DNA of 40,497 nucleotides. Origin: JAAEQG01 sp023133475 (GTDB lineage: Bacteria > Planctomycetota > Phycisphaerae > UBA1845). The stretch is from assembly GCA_030631415.1 (NCBI GenBank), contig DAOVLE010000016.1, positions 1 to 40,497 on the forward strand. Direction: 5' to 3'. A program made the translations under genes and the position numbers. Under the pieces are notes generated by a model, which had not been told where the DNA came from, ran no database searches, and worked only from the letters and a program-made list of their open reading frames with translations. Below, piece by piece: positions 21,990-31,500 of this stretch; position 1 is the first letter of the stretch, and the number at the start of each line of letters is the position of its first letter.

Positions 21990-24900
21990 ATGGCTGGTTT
22001 TAGTACCGCAGTGGGGCTGGTTTCCGGGTTGCCCACCGCCGAGCTGATCGACGGGTTCATGCAGATCGAGCGGCGCCCGATCAACCTGCTCGAGTCCCGC
22101 GTGGCGGCGATTCAAACCAAGCGAACCGCCTGGGCCGAACTCACCGCCCGCCTGCTGTCGGTCAAAACCATGGTCGCCCGCTTCAACAAAAGCGCCTTCT
22201 TCAGACACTTCAATACCACCAGTTCCGACGAAAATGTGCTCTCCGCAACGGCAGGCGAGCACGCCACCGCCGGAACGTACCAGTTCGTGGTGCACTCGCT
22301 GGTCGGCAATCATCAGTTGATCGGCAAGGGGCTGCACGACACGGACACCACCCCGGTGGGTGCGGGCACTCTTACGCTGGAGATAGGCCATGGCAAGGTC
22401 AACCCCGGCACTACCCTCGACCAACTCAACGGCGGGCAGGGCGTGCACCGCGGCAGCATCCGTATCACCGACCGCACCGGAGTCGCCGCGGACATCGATC
22501 TTTCCAGGGCGATCATGCTCGATGACCTCGTGGAGCAGATCAACACCCAGGCATCCATCAATGTCGAGGCACGGATCAACGGGGATTGCATCATTCTGGA
22601 GGACCTCAATTCCCCGGGGTCGGTGGTGGGCAATCTGTCGGTGGTGGACCTCGCCGGCGGAGCCATGGCGGCGAGTCTGGGGCTGGCTCAGAGTGTGGCG
22701 GGCAATACCATCACCGGAAAAGACCTGGTCCACCTGACAGACTCCACACCCCTGGACCTGCTCAATGATGGCAACGGAATTCGCCGCCACATAGCCGGTT
22801 ACGATTTTCGCATTACGCAGGGTTTTTTGCACTCTTTTGATGTCTCCCTGGCTGCGGACCTGGCCAAGAACCCGCAGACCAGCCTGGCTCAGTTGAACAA
22901 CGGGCAGGGAGTTCGTCTGGGCACGATCCGCATCACCGATCAGAGCGGGGCGACCGCCGAGATCGACCTGTCCGCCGCCACGACGGTCCAGGATGTGCTG
23001 GATGCGATCAACAATTCCGGTATCGGGGTTTCCGCCATTGTCGGGCGCGATTACATCCAGCTTAACGACACCACCGCCACACCCGACGACGACGACGTAA
23101 ACCTCAAGATCGAAGATGTCACCGGATATGCCGCCCGCGACCTGGGCATTGCGGTGGACACCGACACCGGCAGCCATGTGGGAAGTGAGATTTTTCGCAT
23201 CACCACCATCGGCGACGTCATCCGGGCCATCAACTACGCCCCGGGCAACGATACGCCGGGGCAGCAGGTGGTTGCCTCCATTTCCGCCGACGGCAATGGG
23301 ATTGTGCTTACCGACGAATCGTCCGGTGGCACCGCACCGTTGACCATCGAAGCCATGGAACTAAACGGCGTGGTGTCCAGTGCGGCAGCGGACCTGGGCA
23401 TTTTGGGCGAGTTTGCCTCGGGGTCCACGACCCGCCGCGATCTTATCGCCGGGCCTGACAGCGTGTTGCTCAGTTCACTAAATGGTGGGCGGGGCATCAC
23501 CACCAAGGGGGCGGTGGAGTTCATTGCCCGGGACGGCACCCTCACCGAGATCGACTTCAGCACCGCTCAGACCTTGCAGGGCGTGCTCGACTTGATCAAC
23601 ACCACCTCCGAGACGTCGAAGATTTCCGCCTCGATCAACAACGCCGGCAACGGCATCGAGATTACCGACCTCTCGGGAGGCAGTGGGAATCTGCTCATCA
23701 CCGATCTGGCTGACGGGACCATTGCTGAGGGCCTGGGCATTGCCGGGGCTCAGGCGGCGTCCACCCTGAACGGAGGGAATCTGCAACTGCGATACGTTTC
23801 GGAGAACACCCGCCTGGAAGACCTCAACTACGGGTCGGGGATTCGCCCCGGATCGTTCAAGATCACCGACAGTGCCGGGGTGGTGACCACGGTGAAGGTC
23901 GGCGACCAGCAGAAGACCCTCGATGACATCATCAATCTTATCAACTCCGGGGCCGCGACGGTGACCGCCCGGATCAACGACACCGGGGATGGGTTGCTGA
24001 TCACCGATGACGCCGGCGGTGATAAGCAGCTTTCCATTGTCGATCTGGAGGGCGGTTTCGCCGCCGCCGACTTGAATATCCTGGGCGAGGCGGCTGACGG
24101 CACCACCAGCGTTGACGGCTCCTACGAGATCACCATCGAAGTGGACGCGGACGACACCCTCAACGACGTGGTGGCCAAGATCGGCGATGCCACCAAGCAC
24201 GTGGAGGCGGGGGTGCTCAACGCCGGAGGAGTCAACGGATACCGCCTGACATTGTCCTCACTGGTGGGCGGGTTGGATGGCGAATTGGTCTTTGACTCCG
24301 GTGGAACGGGGCTGGCGATGGACACCCTGGTCCGGGCCCAGGACGCGGTGGTGTTTCTCGGAGGGGCATCCGGGAACGAATCACTGGTCATTACCAGTTC
24401 GACCAACACCCTGACGAACGTGATCGGGGATGTCACCATTGACCTGGTGGGCACCTCGGACGATCCGATCACGCTCTCCATCTCCCAGAACGTGGACAAT
24501 GTGGTCTCGGATGTCGAACTGTTTGTGACCAATTTCAACGCGGTCCTGGATCGCATCGACGAATACACCATGTTCAACCCCGAGACTCTCGAGCGTGGTA
24601 TTCTCCTGGGAGACTCCACCGTGCGGCGTATTCAGTCGCGGCTTAACCGCTCCACCACGCACCGCTACGAGAACGTCCCTGCCGCGCACTCGCGAATGTT
24701 CAGCATAGGCCTGACGGTCGGTTCCGGGGGGCGGTTGCAGTTCGACGAGAGTGAGTTCCGCAAGGCCTATGACAATGATCCCGAGTCTGTGGAACTGTTC
24801 TTCAATACGGCGGAGACCGGGTTGGGAAGTTATCTCGAGGAGATGTTTGACGACCTGACCCGCGGTGAGGATGGGTTGGTCAGCCAGGCGGAGGACGTGT

Positions 24901-25070
24901 TGGCCAACAGTGAGCAGTTGCTCCGCGACCGCATCGACACTCTCGAAACCTTGCTCGATAAAAAGCGCACCCGCCTGGAGCGTCAGTTCCTCGCCCTCGA
25001 GGAGTCTCTGGCCAAAATGCAAGACCAGCAAAACGCCCTGATGCCCCTCCTGTCCCAGATGCAGTGGTGA
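21990..25070 (+). CDS. fliD: Flagellar filament cap / hook-associated protein 2, enlarged
   Basis: Caps the growing filament and helps flagellin fold at the tip. At 1026 residues it is about twice the length of enterobacterial FliD. The N-terminal domain (1-110) reads STAVGLVSGLPTAELIDGFM with a helical segment, then TYQFVVHSLV. The middle is a string of repeats of the flagellin hook-IN type: LNGGQGVHRGSIRITDRTG near residue 141, LNDGNGIRR at 253, LNNGQGVRLGTIRITDQSG at 296, LNGGRGITTKGAVEF at 492 and LNYGSGIRPGSFKITDSAG at 607. Each is followed by an IN-containing helix and an ITD-type strand. The C-terminal FliD domain (about 788-1026) ends in a coiled coil (LLDKKRTRLERQFLALEESL). ATG at 21990 has GAGG upstream. 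Confidence 0.95.
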   Translation: MAGFSTAVGLVSGLPTAELIDGFMQIERRPINLLESRVAAIQTKRTAWAELTARLLSVKTMVARFNKSAFFRHFNTTSSDENVLSATAGEHATAGTYQFVVHSLVGNHQLIGKGLHDTDTTPVGAGTLTLEIGHGKVNPGTTLDQLNGGQGVHRGSIRITDRTGVAADIDLSRAIMLDDLVEQINTQASINVEARINGDCIILEDLNSPGSVVGNLSVVDLAGGAMAASLGLAQSVAGNTITGKDLVHLTDSTPLDLLNDGNGIRRHIAGYDFRITQGFLHSFDVSLAADLAKNPQTSLAQLNNGQGVRLGTIRITDQSGATAEIDLSAATTVQDVLDAINNSGIGVSAIVGRDYIQLNDTTATPDDDDVNLKIEDVTGYAARDLGIAVDTDTGSHVGSEIFRITTIGDVIRAINYAPGNDTPGQQVVASISADGNGIVLTDESSGGTAPLTIEAMELNGVVSSAAADLGILGEFASGSTTRRDLIAGPDSVLLSSLNGGRGITTKGAVEFIARDGTLTEIDFSTAQTLQGVLDLINTTSETSKISASINNAGNGIEITDLSGGSGNLLITDLADGTIAEGLGIAGAQAASTLNGGNLQLRYVSENTRLEDLNYGSGIRPGSFKITDSAGVVTTVKVGDQQKTLDDIINLINSGAATVTARINDTGDGLLITDDAGGDKQLSIVDLEGGFAAADLNILGEAADGTTSVDGSYEITIEVDADDTLNDVVAKIGDATKHVEAGVLNAGGVNGYRLTLSSLVGGLDGELVFDSGGTGLAMDTLVRAQDAVVFLGGASGNESLVITSSTNTLTNVIGDVTIDLVGTSDDPITLSISQNVDNVVSDVELFVTNFNAVLDRIDEYTMFNPETLERGILLGDSTVRRIQSRLNRSTTHRYENVPAAHSRMFSIGLTVGSGGRLQFDESEFRKAYDNDPESVELFFNTAETGLGSYLEEMFDDLTRGEDGLVSQAEDVLANSEQLLRDRIDTLETLLDKKRTRLERQFLALEESLAKMQDQQNALMPLLSQMQW

Positions 25071-25096
25071 AGTTAGCTTGGAATGGAGAATGGATG

Positions 25097-25152
25097 TAGG
25101 GCGGGTTCCACCCGCCGCACTATGCGAAGAAGGCGGGTAGAACCCGCCCTAC
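25097..25152. repeat. Double-hairpin GGCGGGT/ACCCGCC element, full copy
   Basis: TAGGGCGGGTTCCACCCGCC, linker GCACTATGCGAAGAA, right arm GGCGGGTAGAACCCGCCCTAC. Confidence 0.9.
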
Positions 25153-25157
25153 AGCTT

Positions 25158-25285
25158 GTCGCCGCTGACCCACATTTTTCATGAACGCAGAGACGCAGAG
25201 AGCGCAGAGAGGGAGGAAGTGCACCCAACGACAATGTTCCCCATCCCCCCATTTTCCATTTTCCATTTTTCATTTTCCATTTTCT
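25158..25285 (+). repeat. Composite repeat: TCGCCGCT unit, GCAGAG block, ATTTTCC heptamers
   Basis: One GTCGCCGCTGACCCACAT unit, a GCAGAGACGCAGAGAGCGCA block, GTGCACCCAACGACAATG, then five period-7 units ATTTTCC/ATTTTTC (25251-25285). Same order as 15548-15691. Confidence 0.9.
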
Positions 25286-25326
25286 GCGTGCTTGCCGGAC
25301 CGCCATGGCGCGGATAGAAAAAGCGC

Positions 25327-27648
25327 ATGTTATCGAAAAAAAGCTCTCTATACTCGGTCGGTTCCCGCTCGATGCGACGGTTTGAAGCGGTGTTTTCAGC
25401 CGTGGTGTTGGCGGTGATGGTGAATGTGGGGTTGGCCCAGGAGGTCACGGCGGGCAGGTGGCTGGTGAACCACGGGCATAGCCTGGGGCTTGCCACGCTC
25501 CACCCCACCGTGGACGACGCCGAGCGAGTGCTGGTGTGGATGGAGGCGGCGGCACGGATCAACCCGGACTTGGCGGAGGCCTATCTGTGGCAGTACGACC
25601 TGCTCCGGCGGCTGAACCGAACCGAAGCGGCAAAGGCGGCTTTGAAGTCATACTGCAAGCTCAATCCTACAGACATCACCGCCGAACTCGATTTGATCGA
25701 CTGGCAATTCGAGGCTTGTCAGTCGGTAGAGGCACGGTTGGCGTTCTGTGCTGAAAGGTTGAAAGCGGGCGGGTTGCCCCCGTTGGTGCGGAGTGATCTG
25801 CATCGGCGTATGGCGGAGCTGTTTCGCAGAAGTGGTGATCGGGAGCAAGCAGAACGGTATGCCGGCAAGGCGCTGGAGGCGTTTTCCGGAAATGCGGAAG
25901 CCCACAAACTGCTGGTGGAGCTGGCGGATGAGCGGGATCGCCCGGTGCGACAGGTGCGGTGGTTGCTGGCGACTATCGCGGCTTTACCGGCGGATGTGGT
26001 GAACATGTGGAATCTGGCGCGGGTGCTGGATGATCTGTCGTTGCATGGCGAGTCAGCCAAGTGGTACGAACGAGTGTCGGCAGCGTTCGAGCGTCATCCG
26101 GGAAGCGGGCAGGTTCCAGTGGATTTGCTGGTGGATTTCGCCGCCTGCCATGCAGACCAAGGCCAATACGTGCAGGCGGTGGAGAAGACTGAGCAGGTTT
26201 TGCAGGTTGACCCCAATGCGGTAGAGGTGCGTGTGTTGCTGGTGGAGGTGCTCCGGAAGATGGGGCAGGCTGAGGCGGCGGATCGCCACTTGGCGGTTTT
26301 GAAAAAGCAGTTCAAGGAACTGGAGCCGGCGTCCATCGGGCAAGATGAGCCGGCTCGTGCCTATCAAGCGGCGTGGTATTACCTGCGTGCGGAACTCGAT
26401 GCCCGGCGTGCGGTGGATTTCGCCGCGCGTGCGTTGGAGTTGGCGCCTGAGTCCGGCGAGGTTCAAGTGGTGTACGGTCTGGCCAGGCTGGCGGTTGGAG
26501 AGGCTGACGAAGCCGCCAGAGTGCTGAGCCCGCTAGCTGGCGAGAACCAATGGGCGGCTGCCGGTTTGGGCGAAGCCTTGTCGGCACAGGGTAAGGCGGA
26601 AGAATCGCTTAAGGTGTTGCGTGCCGGTGAGGGGTTGCGTTATTCCGGCCCGGCGTATGAGCGGATCGTGACAGCTTTGGCGACACGGCAGGCAGAGCCC
26701 GCGGCGATTCCACCCCACACGGCGGTTCTGCAAGCCTTGCGTGGGTTCGACGAGCGAGTGCTTTCGTTTGCGGCGCAACCGGAGCGGGTACTGCGTCTGG
26801 AGGCTATGGTGTCGCCCGAGGGGTGGAGCTATGGCCAACGGTGGGTTTGCCGGCTGCGTTTGTGCAATAGCGGCCCTTTCCCGATCTCGGTGGGGCGAGG
26901 GCGGATGGTGGCCGGCGATGTGTTGGTCAGTCTGAGGTGGGGTGATAAGGCTGACGAACAATTGCTTAACTATTTGCCGCTGTCGTTGGCATTGAAGCCG
27001 GTATTGGCTGCCGGGGAGGCTGTCACGCTTTGTGCAACTCTGGACGTGGGGGCGGCTGGCATTCTCGCAAGGTCGGCGGCGCAGCGGGAACTGACGCTTA
27101 CCTTTAGTTTTCTGTTGGACCCGATGGCGGCGGGGTCGCGGATCCGGGTTTCCGCGTTGGCGAACTATCCGGCAGTGGTTGTCGAAGTGAAACGCATGGG
27201 GGCGGATGCGTCGCGGGCTGGTATGCAGGTGTTGGCTGATTTGCTGCGCGAGGGCGGTGAGGCGGATCGTATTCGAGCAGTGCAGACGTTGGCAGGGTTG
27301 CTGGCTGAACGCGAGGCGGGGCGTGGTTCGCCGTCTGGTTACCACATGCGGCGTGTGGATGAAGTGAAGCTTCGCCGGCTGCTTTTGGCGGCGTTGGCTG
27401 ATCCCACACCGGTGGTGCGTGCGGCGGTGTTGGATAGTCTGCGGATGGTGAAGCCCGGCCCGCGAATGTTGGAGCAGATGGCGCCTTTGCTATCGGACAC
27501 AAGCTGGGTGGTGCGCCTGCTGGGTGTTGACGTGCTGGGCGAAACGCAAGGTGAAGCATTCCGGCCGGTATTGGAGCGCATGTCGTCCGGCGACCCGGAT
27601 GAATTGCCCCGCCGCCTGGCAGGACTGAGTTTGAAGCGTCTGGAATAG
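25327..27648 (+). CDS. Exported TPR protein with C-terminal HEAT-like repeats
   Basis: A 773-residue protein with a hydrophobic export signal near residues 16-37 (RRFEAVFSAVVLAVMVNVGL, then AQ). Residues 60-460 are helical TPR-like units (NPDLAEAYLWQYDLLRRL, VDPNAVEVRVLLVEVLRKM, AARALELAPESGEVQVVYGL). Residues 480-630 form a beta-rich region (WSYGQRWVCRLRLCNSGPFP). Residues 632-773 are HEAT-like (LLAALADPTPVVRAAVLDSL, LLSDTSWVVRLLGVDVLGE). It is predicted to be a periplasmic or surface scaffold; no enzyme domain is seen. The start is uncertain: ATG at 25327 and ATG at 25372 both lack a good ribosome binding site, and the second gives a cleaner signal peptide. The function is unknown. Confidence 0.82.
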   Translation: MLSKKSSLYSVGSRSMRRFEAVFSAVVLAVMVNVGLAQEVTAGRWLVNHGHSLGLATLHPTVDDAERVLVWMEAAARINPDLAEAYLWQYDLLRRLNRTEAAKAALKSYCKLNPTDITAELDLIDWQFEACQSVEARLAFCAERLKAGGLPPLVRSDLHRRMAELFRRSGDREQAERYAGKALEAFSGNAEAHKLLVELADERDRPVRQVRWLLATIAALPADVVNMWNLARVLDDLSLHGESAKWYERVSAAFERHPGSGQVPVDLLVDFAACHADQGQYVQAVEKTEQVLQVDPNAVEVRVLLVEVLRKMGQAEAADRHLAVLKKQFKELEPASIGQDEPARAYQAAWYYLRAELDARRAVDFAARALELAPESGEVQVVYGLARLAVGEADEAARVLSPLAGENQWAAAGLGEALSAQGKAEESLKVLRAGEGLRYSGPAYERIVTALATRQAEPAAIPPHTAVLQALRGFDERVLSFAAQPERVLRLEAMVSPEGWSYGQRWVCRLRLCNSGPFPISVGRGRMVAGDVLVSLRWGDKADEQLLNYLPLSLALKPVLAAGEAVTLCATLDVGAAGILARSAAQRELTLTFSFLLDPMAAGSRIRVSALANYPAVVVEVKRMGADASRAGMQVLADLLREGGEADRIRAVQTLAGLLAEREAGRGSPSGYHMRRVDEVKLRRLLLAALADPTPVVRAAVLDSLRMVKPGPRMLEQMAPLLSDTSWVVRLLGVDVLGETQGEAFRPVLERMSSGDPDELPRRLAGLSLKRLE

Positions 27649-27653
27649 GGGAA

Positions 27654-27710
27654 GGCAAGAGGCAAGAGGCAATAGGGAAGAGGCAACAAGGCAACAAGGC
27701 AACGAGGCGG
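27654..27710 (+). repeat. GGCAAGAGGCAA / AAGGCAAC tandem run, period about 8
   Basis: Successive AGGCAAGA, AGGCAATA and AGGCAACA units. Shorter relatives lie near 4851, 19917 (inverted) and 37012. Confidence 0.85.
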
Positions 27711-27716
27711 TAAGTG

Positions 27717-27752
27717 TAGGGCGGGTTCCACCTGCCGCGTCATGCTGAACGG
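27717..27752. repeat. Degenerate GGCGGGT hairpin element
   Basis: TAGGGCGGGTTCCACCTGCC then GCGTCATGCTGAACGG; the right arm has been lost. Confidence 0.65.
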
Positions 27753-27793
27753 TTGGAATTGGCGAACAGATCATCGCCAATCCCACATTTTCC

Positions 27794-27849
27794 CGTGCTC
27801 CGTGCTCCGTGCTCCGTGCTCCACGCTCTGTGCTCCGTGCTCCACGCTC
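27794..27849 (+). repeat. Tandem heptamer CGTGCTC, 8 copies
   Basis: Eight consecutive 7-bp units: CGTGCTC four times, CACGCTC, TGTGCTC, CGTGCTC, CACGCTC. It runs directly into the TCGCCGCTAAA block. Confidence 0.95.
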
Positions 27850-27930
27850 CCCTTCGGGTCGCCGCTAAACGCTATGGACTTGTCGTCGCTAAGCGTTGCG
27901 GATTGTCGCCGCTAAATACCCCGGCGCCGT
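27850..27930 (+). repeat. TCGCCGCTAAA block, third plus-strand copy
   Basis: CCCTTCGGGTCGCCGCTAAA at the left; cores at 27858, 27882 (one mismatch) and 27905, periods 24 and 23; then ATACCCCGGCGCCGTTGCGA as in the copy at 1-100. Confidence 0.9.
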
Positions 27931-27943
27931 TGCGAGCGTCCAC

Positions 27944-27985
27944 ATTCTCCATTCTCCATTCTCCATTCTCCATTCTCCATTCTCC
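27944..27985 (+). repeat. Tandem heptamer ATTCTCC, 6 copies
   Basis: Six perfect 7-bp units. Three copies are present at the equivalent place at 101-120, so the copy number differs between otherwise matching blocks. Confidence 0.95.
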
Positions 27986-28024
27986 ATTTTCCAGATGATC
28001 GGTCCGTCCTGACTATTTTTTTGC

Positions 28025-28259
28025 TGCAATCCTTCAGGTGGTGCTTTGCGCGGATTTATGGCGAGGCGTTTTTTTAGTCTGTAGGTTGGGGTGGCGTAGG
28101 GTTGTGGTTTGGCGGCGTTTTGGGCCACTGTAATGATTCGTATTGCACTTTGCGCGCGTTGGGATTTCAGTAGTTTTTCGGTTCCGATCGAGAATTCCAA
28201 ATGGGTCTGGAGGCCTGCAATCCTGAGTCACTGTAATCATTCGCACCGTGCTTTGCGCG
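28025..28259 (+). promoter_or_regulatory. Degenerate motif ending CTTTGCGCG, three copies
   Basis: 28126-28156 and 28229-28259 match at 25 of 31 positions (CACTGTAATxATTCG, six variable bases, CTTTGCGCG) and start 103 bases apart. A partial copy at 28025-28051 shares TGCAATCCT and GTGCTTTGCGCG with the third. The cluster lies about 330-560 bases upstream of the first C25 protease gene. It may be a set of protein-binding sites or relics of a duplicated segment. Confidence 0.45.
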
Positions 28260-28587
28260 TGCCGGATGAAAGTGTGTTCTTGCATTCTCTTAACATTTTC
28301 GGCACATAGAGTGCTTGAACCATTGTGGTGCAGGGCTTATACTGGATGATGCGATATGGAGGAGGGCACGCCCTTCTCGGAAGCGAAGAGGAATCATAAT
28401 GCGTAGAACCGTGCCAGGTAGATGTCTCCGCGCCGGTTTCATCCATTATAGCAATCCCAATCGAGATTTGTTTGTGTGTGGGCGGTATCGGCATGCCGGT
28501 TGCGGTCGGCCTTGTCATGCCATAGTGTTGTCATCTATTGCGATGAATATGCCTGGTTTGTGAAATTACTTGTTACAGGAGGCCCCG

Positions 28588-31500
28588 ATGCGACTTGGAA
28601 ATCTAAGTGTCAGAGTATGGTCATTTGCCGTGGTGGTGTTGATGGTTGTAGTGTGCGGTGCTGCAGCCGAGGAGTTATGGGTGTCCGCCGGCCCCGGTGG
28701 AGCTGCGACGATTACGACAACGAGTTCGACCGCTGCACCGCAGGTTCTGGTGGGCAGGTCCGATAGCGGCGGATTTGCCGGCAGCGTGGAGGTGCCGGGT
28801 TTCGGCATTGCCGCCAAGAAGACGCCTGGTGGGGAGTTTTTGGAGTTGGGTTGGCCTGACGCCTCGATTGCCGGGGCGGTGGGCGAGCCGGCATTGCCGG
28901 TAGTGCGGCGTTTGTTCGTGGTGCCGCACGATGCGGTGGTGACGCTTCACTACCGGGAAGGCGAGAGCACAGTGCTGGACTTGGCTGATGCGGGTTTGCC
29001 GGACGTCATGCCCGTGCAGTTGCCGATCGAGAAGCTCCCCGGAGCCCGCGAGCGGGCGGTGTTCCAGTACGACGATGCGGCTTACAGTGTTGCCTCAGTT
29101 CCGAGCGAGCGGGCTGTCTGCGAGGAGGTGGGCATCGTTCGAGGCCAACGCCTGTTCCTGCTGGAAGTGCGCCCGCTGGAGTACAATCCGGTGGCGCAGA
29201 CGCTGACTTATTGGCCCGAGTTGCAGGTCGAGGTGCAGTTCGAGGGCGGGCGTGAGCCGGAGGTTTTGCTGACGCCGTTCCCGGGTCTGCGGAAGGTGGT
29301 GCTCAATCCCGATCAGATTAGTGACGTTTCGCGGCGTGGGTCGGGTAATTACCTGATCGTAGTAGCCAGCACGTTCGAGACAGGTATCGCCGCCTTTGCC
29401 GATGCCAAGTCGGCCCAGGGCTTCGACGTGACCACCTGGGTGCCTTCGTCATCGAGCAGTACGGCAATCAAGAGCCACATCCAAGGCCTATGGGATGCCG
29501 GGCAGGCGCTGGATTACATCCTGCTGGTTGGCGACACCAACACCATCTCGCATTGTGTTGGGGGTGGCACGGGCTCGCCAGACACCGACCTGCCGTACGT
29601 GTGCATGGATGGCAGCACCGATTGGCATCCGGACATCGCCATCGGGCGGTTTCCGGTGCGCACCGCCGCACAGCTTCAGGCCATGGTGGACAAGACCCTC
29701 TATTACGAGAACGGGCCGCTGGCGGACCCGGACTATCTGAAGCGAGCGGTGTTTATGGCTTCGACGGACAACTATACGGTCAGCGAAGGCACACACAACT
29801 GGGTGATCGAAAACCACATGGACCCCAACGGGTTCGTGTCGGACAAGCTGTACACGATGACGTACGGCGCCACCACCCAGGATACGCGGAACTCGTTCAA
29901 CGACGGGCGGTTCTTCGGCATCTACAGCGGGCACGGTGGCACGTCCTCGTGGGCGGACGGCCCGCCGTTTTCCCAGAGCGACGTGAACGGGCTGACCAAC
30001 CAGAACATGTACGCCTTTGTGATGAGCTACGCCTGCGTGACCGGTTCGTACACGGCTGACGAGTGCTTCGTGGAGACGTGGGTCCGTGCTGCCGGCAAGG
30101 GTGCGGTGGCGATGTACGGTTCGTCGGTGAACAGCTATTGGACCGAGGACGACGTACTGGAGAAGAGGCACTTCGATGCCATCTTCGATGCGGAGGACGA
30201 CGTTCCAGCAGAACTAGGCCCGGTATGGAACGACACGCTGATGCGTTACCTGGCGGAGATGGGCACCGGGTCGACGACCCGGCGGTACTTCGAGATGTAC
30301 AACCTGATGGGCGACCCGAGCCTGCGTTTCCCCGGGGCCTGCTCCGATGCCGGAACCGTCGTGCTTGACAAATCCAAGTACGCCTGCATGAGCACCGCAA
30401 TCATCACGGTGGGCGACTGCGGTTTGAACCTCGACGATAACGTGGTCGAGTATGTGACAGTCAGTGTTGACTCGACCACCGAGACGGGCGTCGAGCAGGT
30501 GACCCTGACCGAGACCGATGCCTCCTCGGCACAGTTCGATGGTTGGATCGACATAAGCACAACCGACGCTGCCGGGGTGCTCTGGGTGACTGCCGGCGAT
30601 ACCATCACGGTGACCTACATCGACGCGGACGACGGCGCGGGCAATACCGACGTGGTGGTGACCACCACCGCCGTGGTGGACTGCACGCCGCCGGTAATCT
30701 CGAACGTGCACGCCATCGATGTCCAGCCGCGGCGGGCGACGATCACCTTCGACGCCGATGAGCCGGTGCGTGGGGTGGTGCACTACGGCCCATCGTGCGA
30801 CAATCTGCCTGAGATAGTCGTCGGCAGCACCTACGCCGCTTCGCCGATGGTGAGCGTCACCGGGCTGCAAGACAACACTACATACTACTACACGGTCGAC
30901 GCCAAGGACGAAGCCGGCAACGGGGTCAGCGATGACAACGGCGGAAACTGCTACATGTTCTCCACCCCGGAGGTGCCGGACTTCTTCACCGAGCTGTTCG
31001 GCGACGGCGAGGGTGCTTTCGATCTGGCGGACAAGAGCCTGATTTTCTCGCCTAACGGCTCGACCGACTTCTACGACGGCTGTGTCGAGGAAGACATCAC
31101 CAGCCTGCCGACCGACCCGGCCGGCGGCACATCCTTTAGCATGTCGGACGATGATTACGAAACGGTGACACTTTCGGGCGGGGCTTTGGTGTGGTTGTAC
31201 GGCACCAGCTACAGCACGTTCTATCCGTGCAGCAACGGTTACATCACCTTCGTGCATGGGGAAACCGGATATACCGAGTCTCTCGAAGCCCACTTTGCGG
31301 GCATACCGCAAATCTCGGCGTTGTTCGACGACCTGAACCCCAGCACGGGGGGCAGCGTCAGTTGGAAGCAACTTGACGACCGTGCGGTGGTGACCTGGGA
31401 GAACGTGCCCGAATACTCCGACGGCGGGTCGAACACCTTCCAGGTGGAGATGTTCTTCAACGGCGATATTGTGATCAGCTATCTGAGCGTGTCTTCCGCA

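Larger units (their letters stand above)
25071..25326. other. Intergenic region, 256 bp, repeats
   Basis: Contains a short GGAATGGAGAATGG piece, a full double hairpin (25097-25152) and a composite repeat (25158-25285), leaving about 40 bases before the next gene. Confidence 0.8.
27649..28587. other. Long intergenic region, 939 bp
   Basis: First half: GGCAAGAGGCAACAAGG runs (about 27654-27710), a degenerate hairpin element (27717-27752), a CGTGCTC heptamer array (27794-27849), the TCGCCGCTAAA block (27850-27930) and an ATTCTCC array (27944-27985). Second half (28020-28587): non-repeat sequence with a three-fold degenerate motif (28025, 28126, 28229). A 54-codon frame at 28399 has a possible ribosome binding site but nothing else to support it. 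Confidence 0.75.

Noticed and set aside
28399..28563. 54-codon frame after GAGGAAT
   Set aside because: The ribosome binding site is plausible, but the peptide has no signal, helix or known motif, and an equally long frame runs on the opposite strand.
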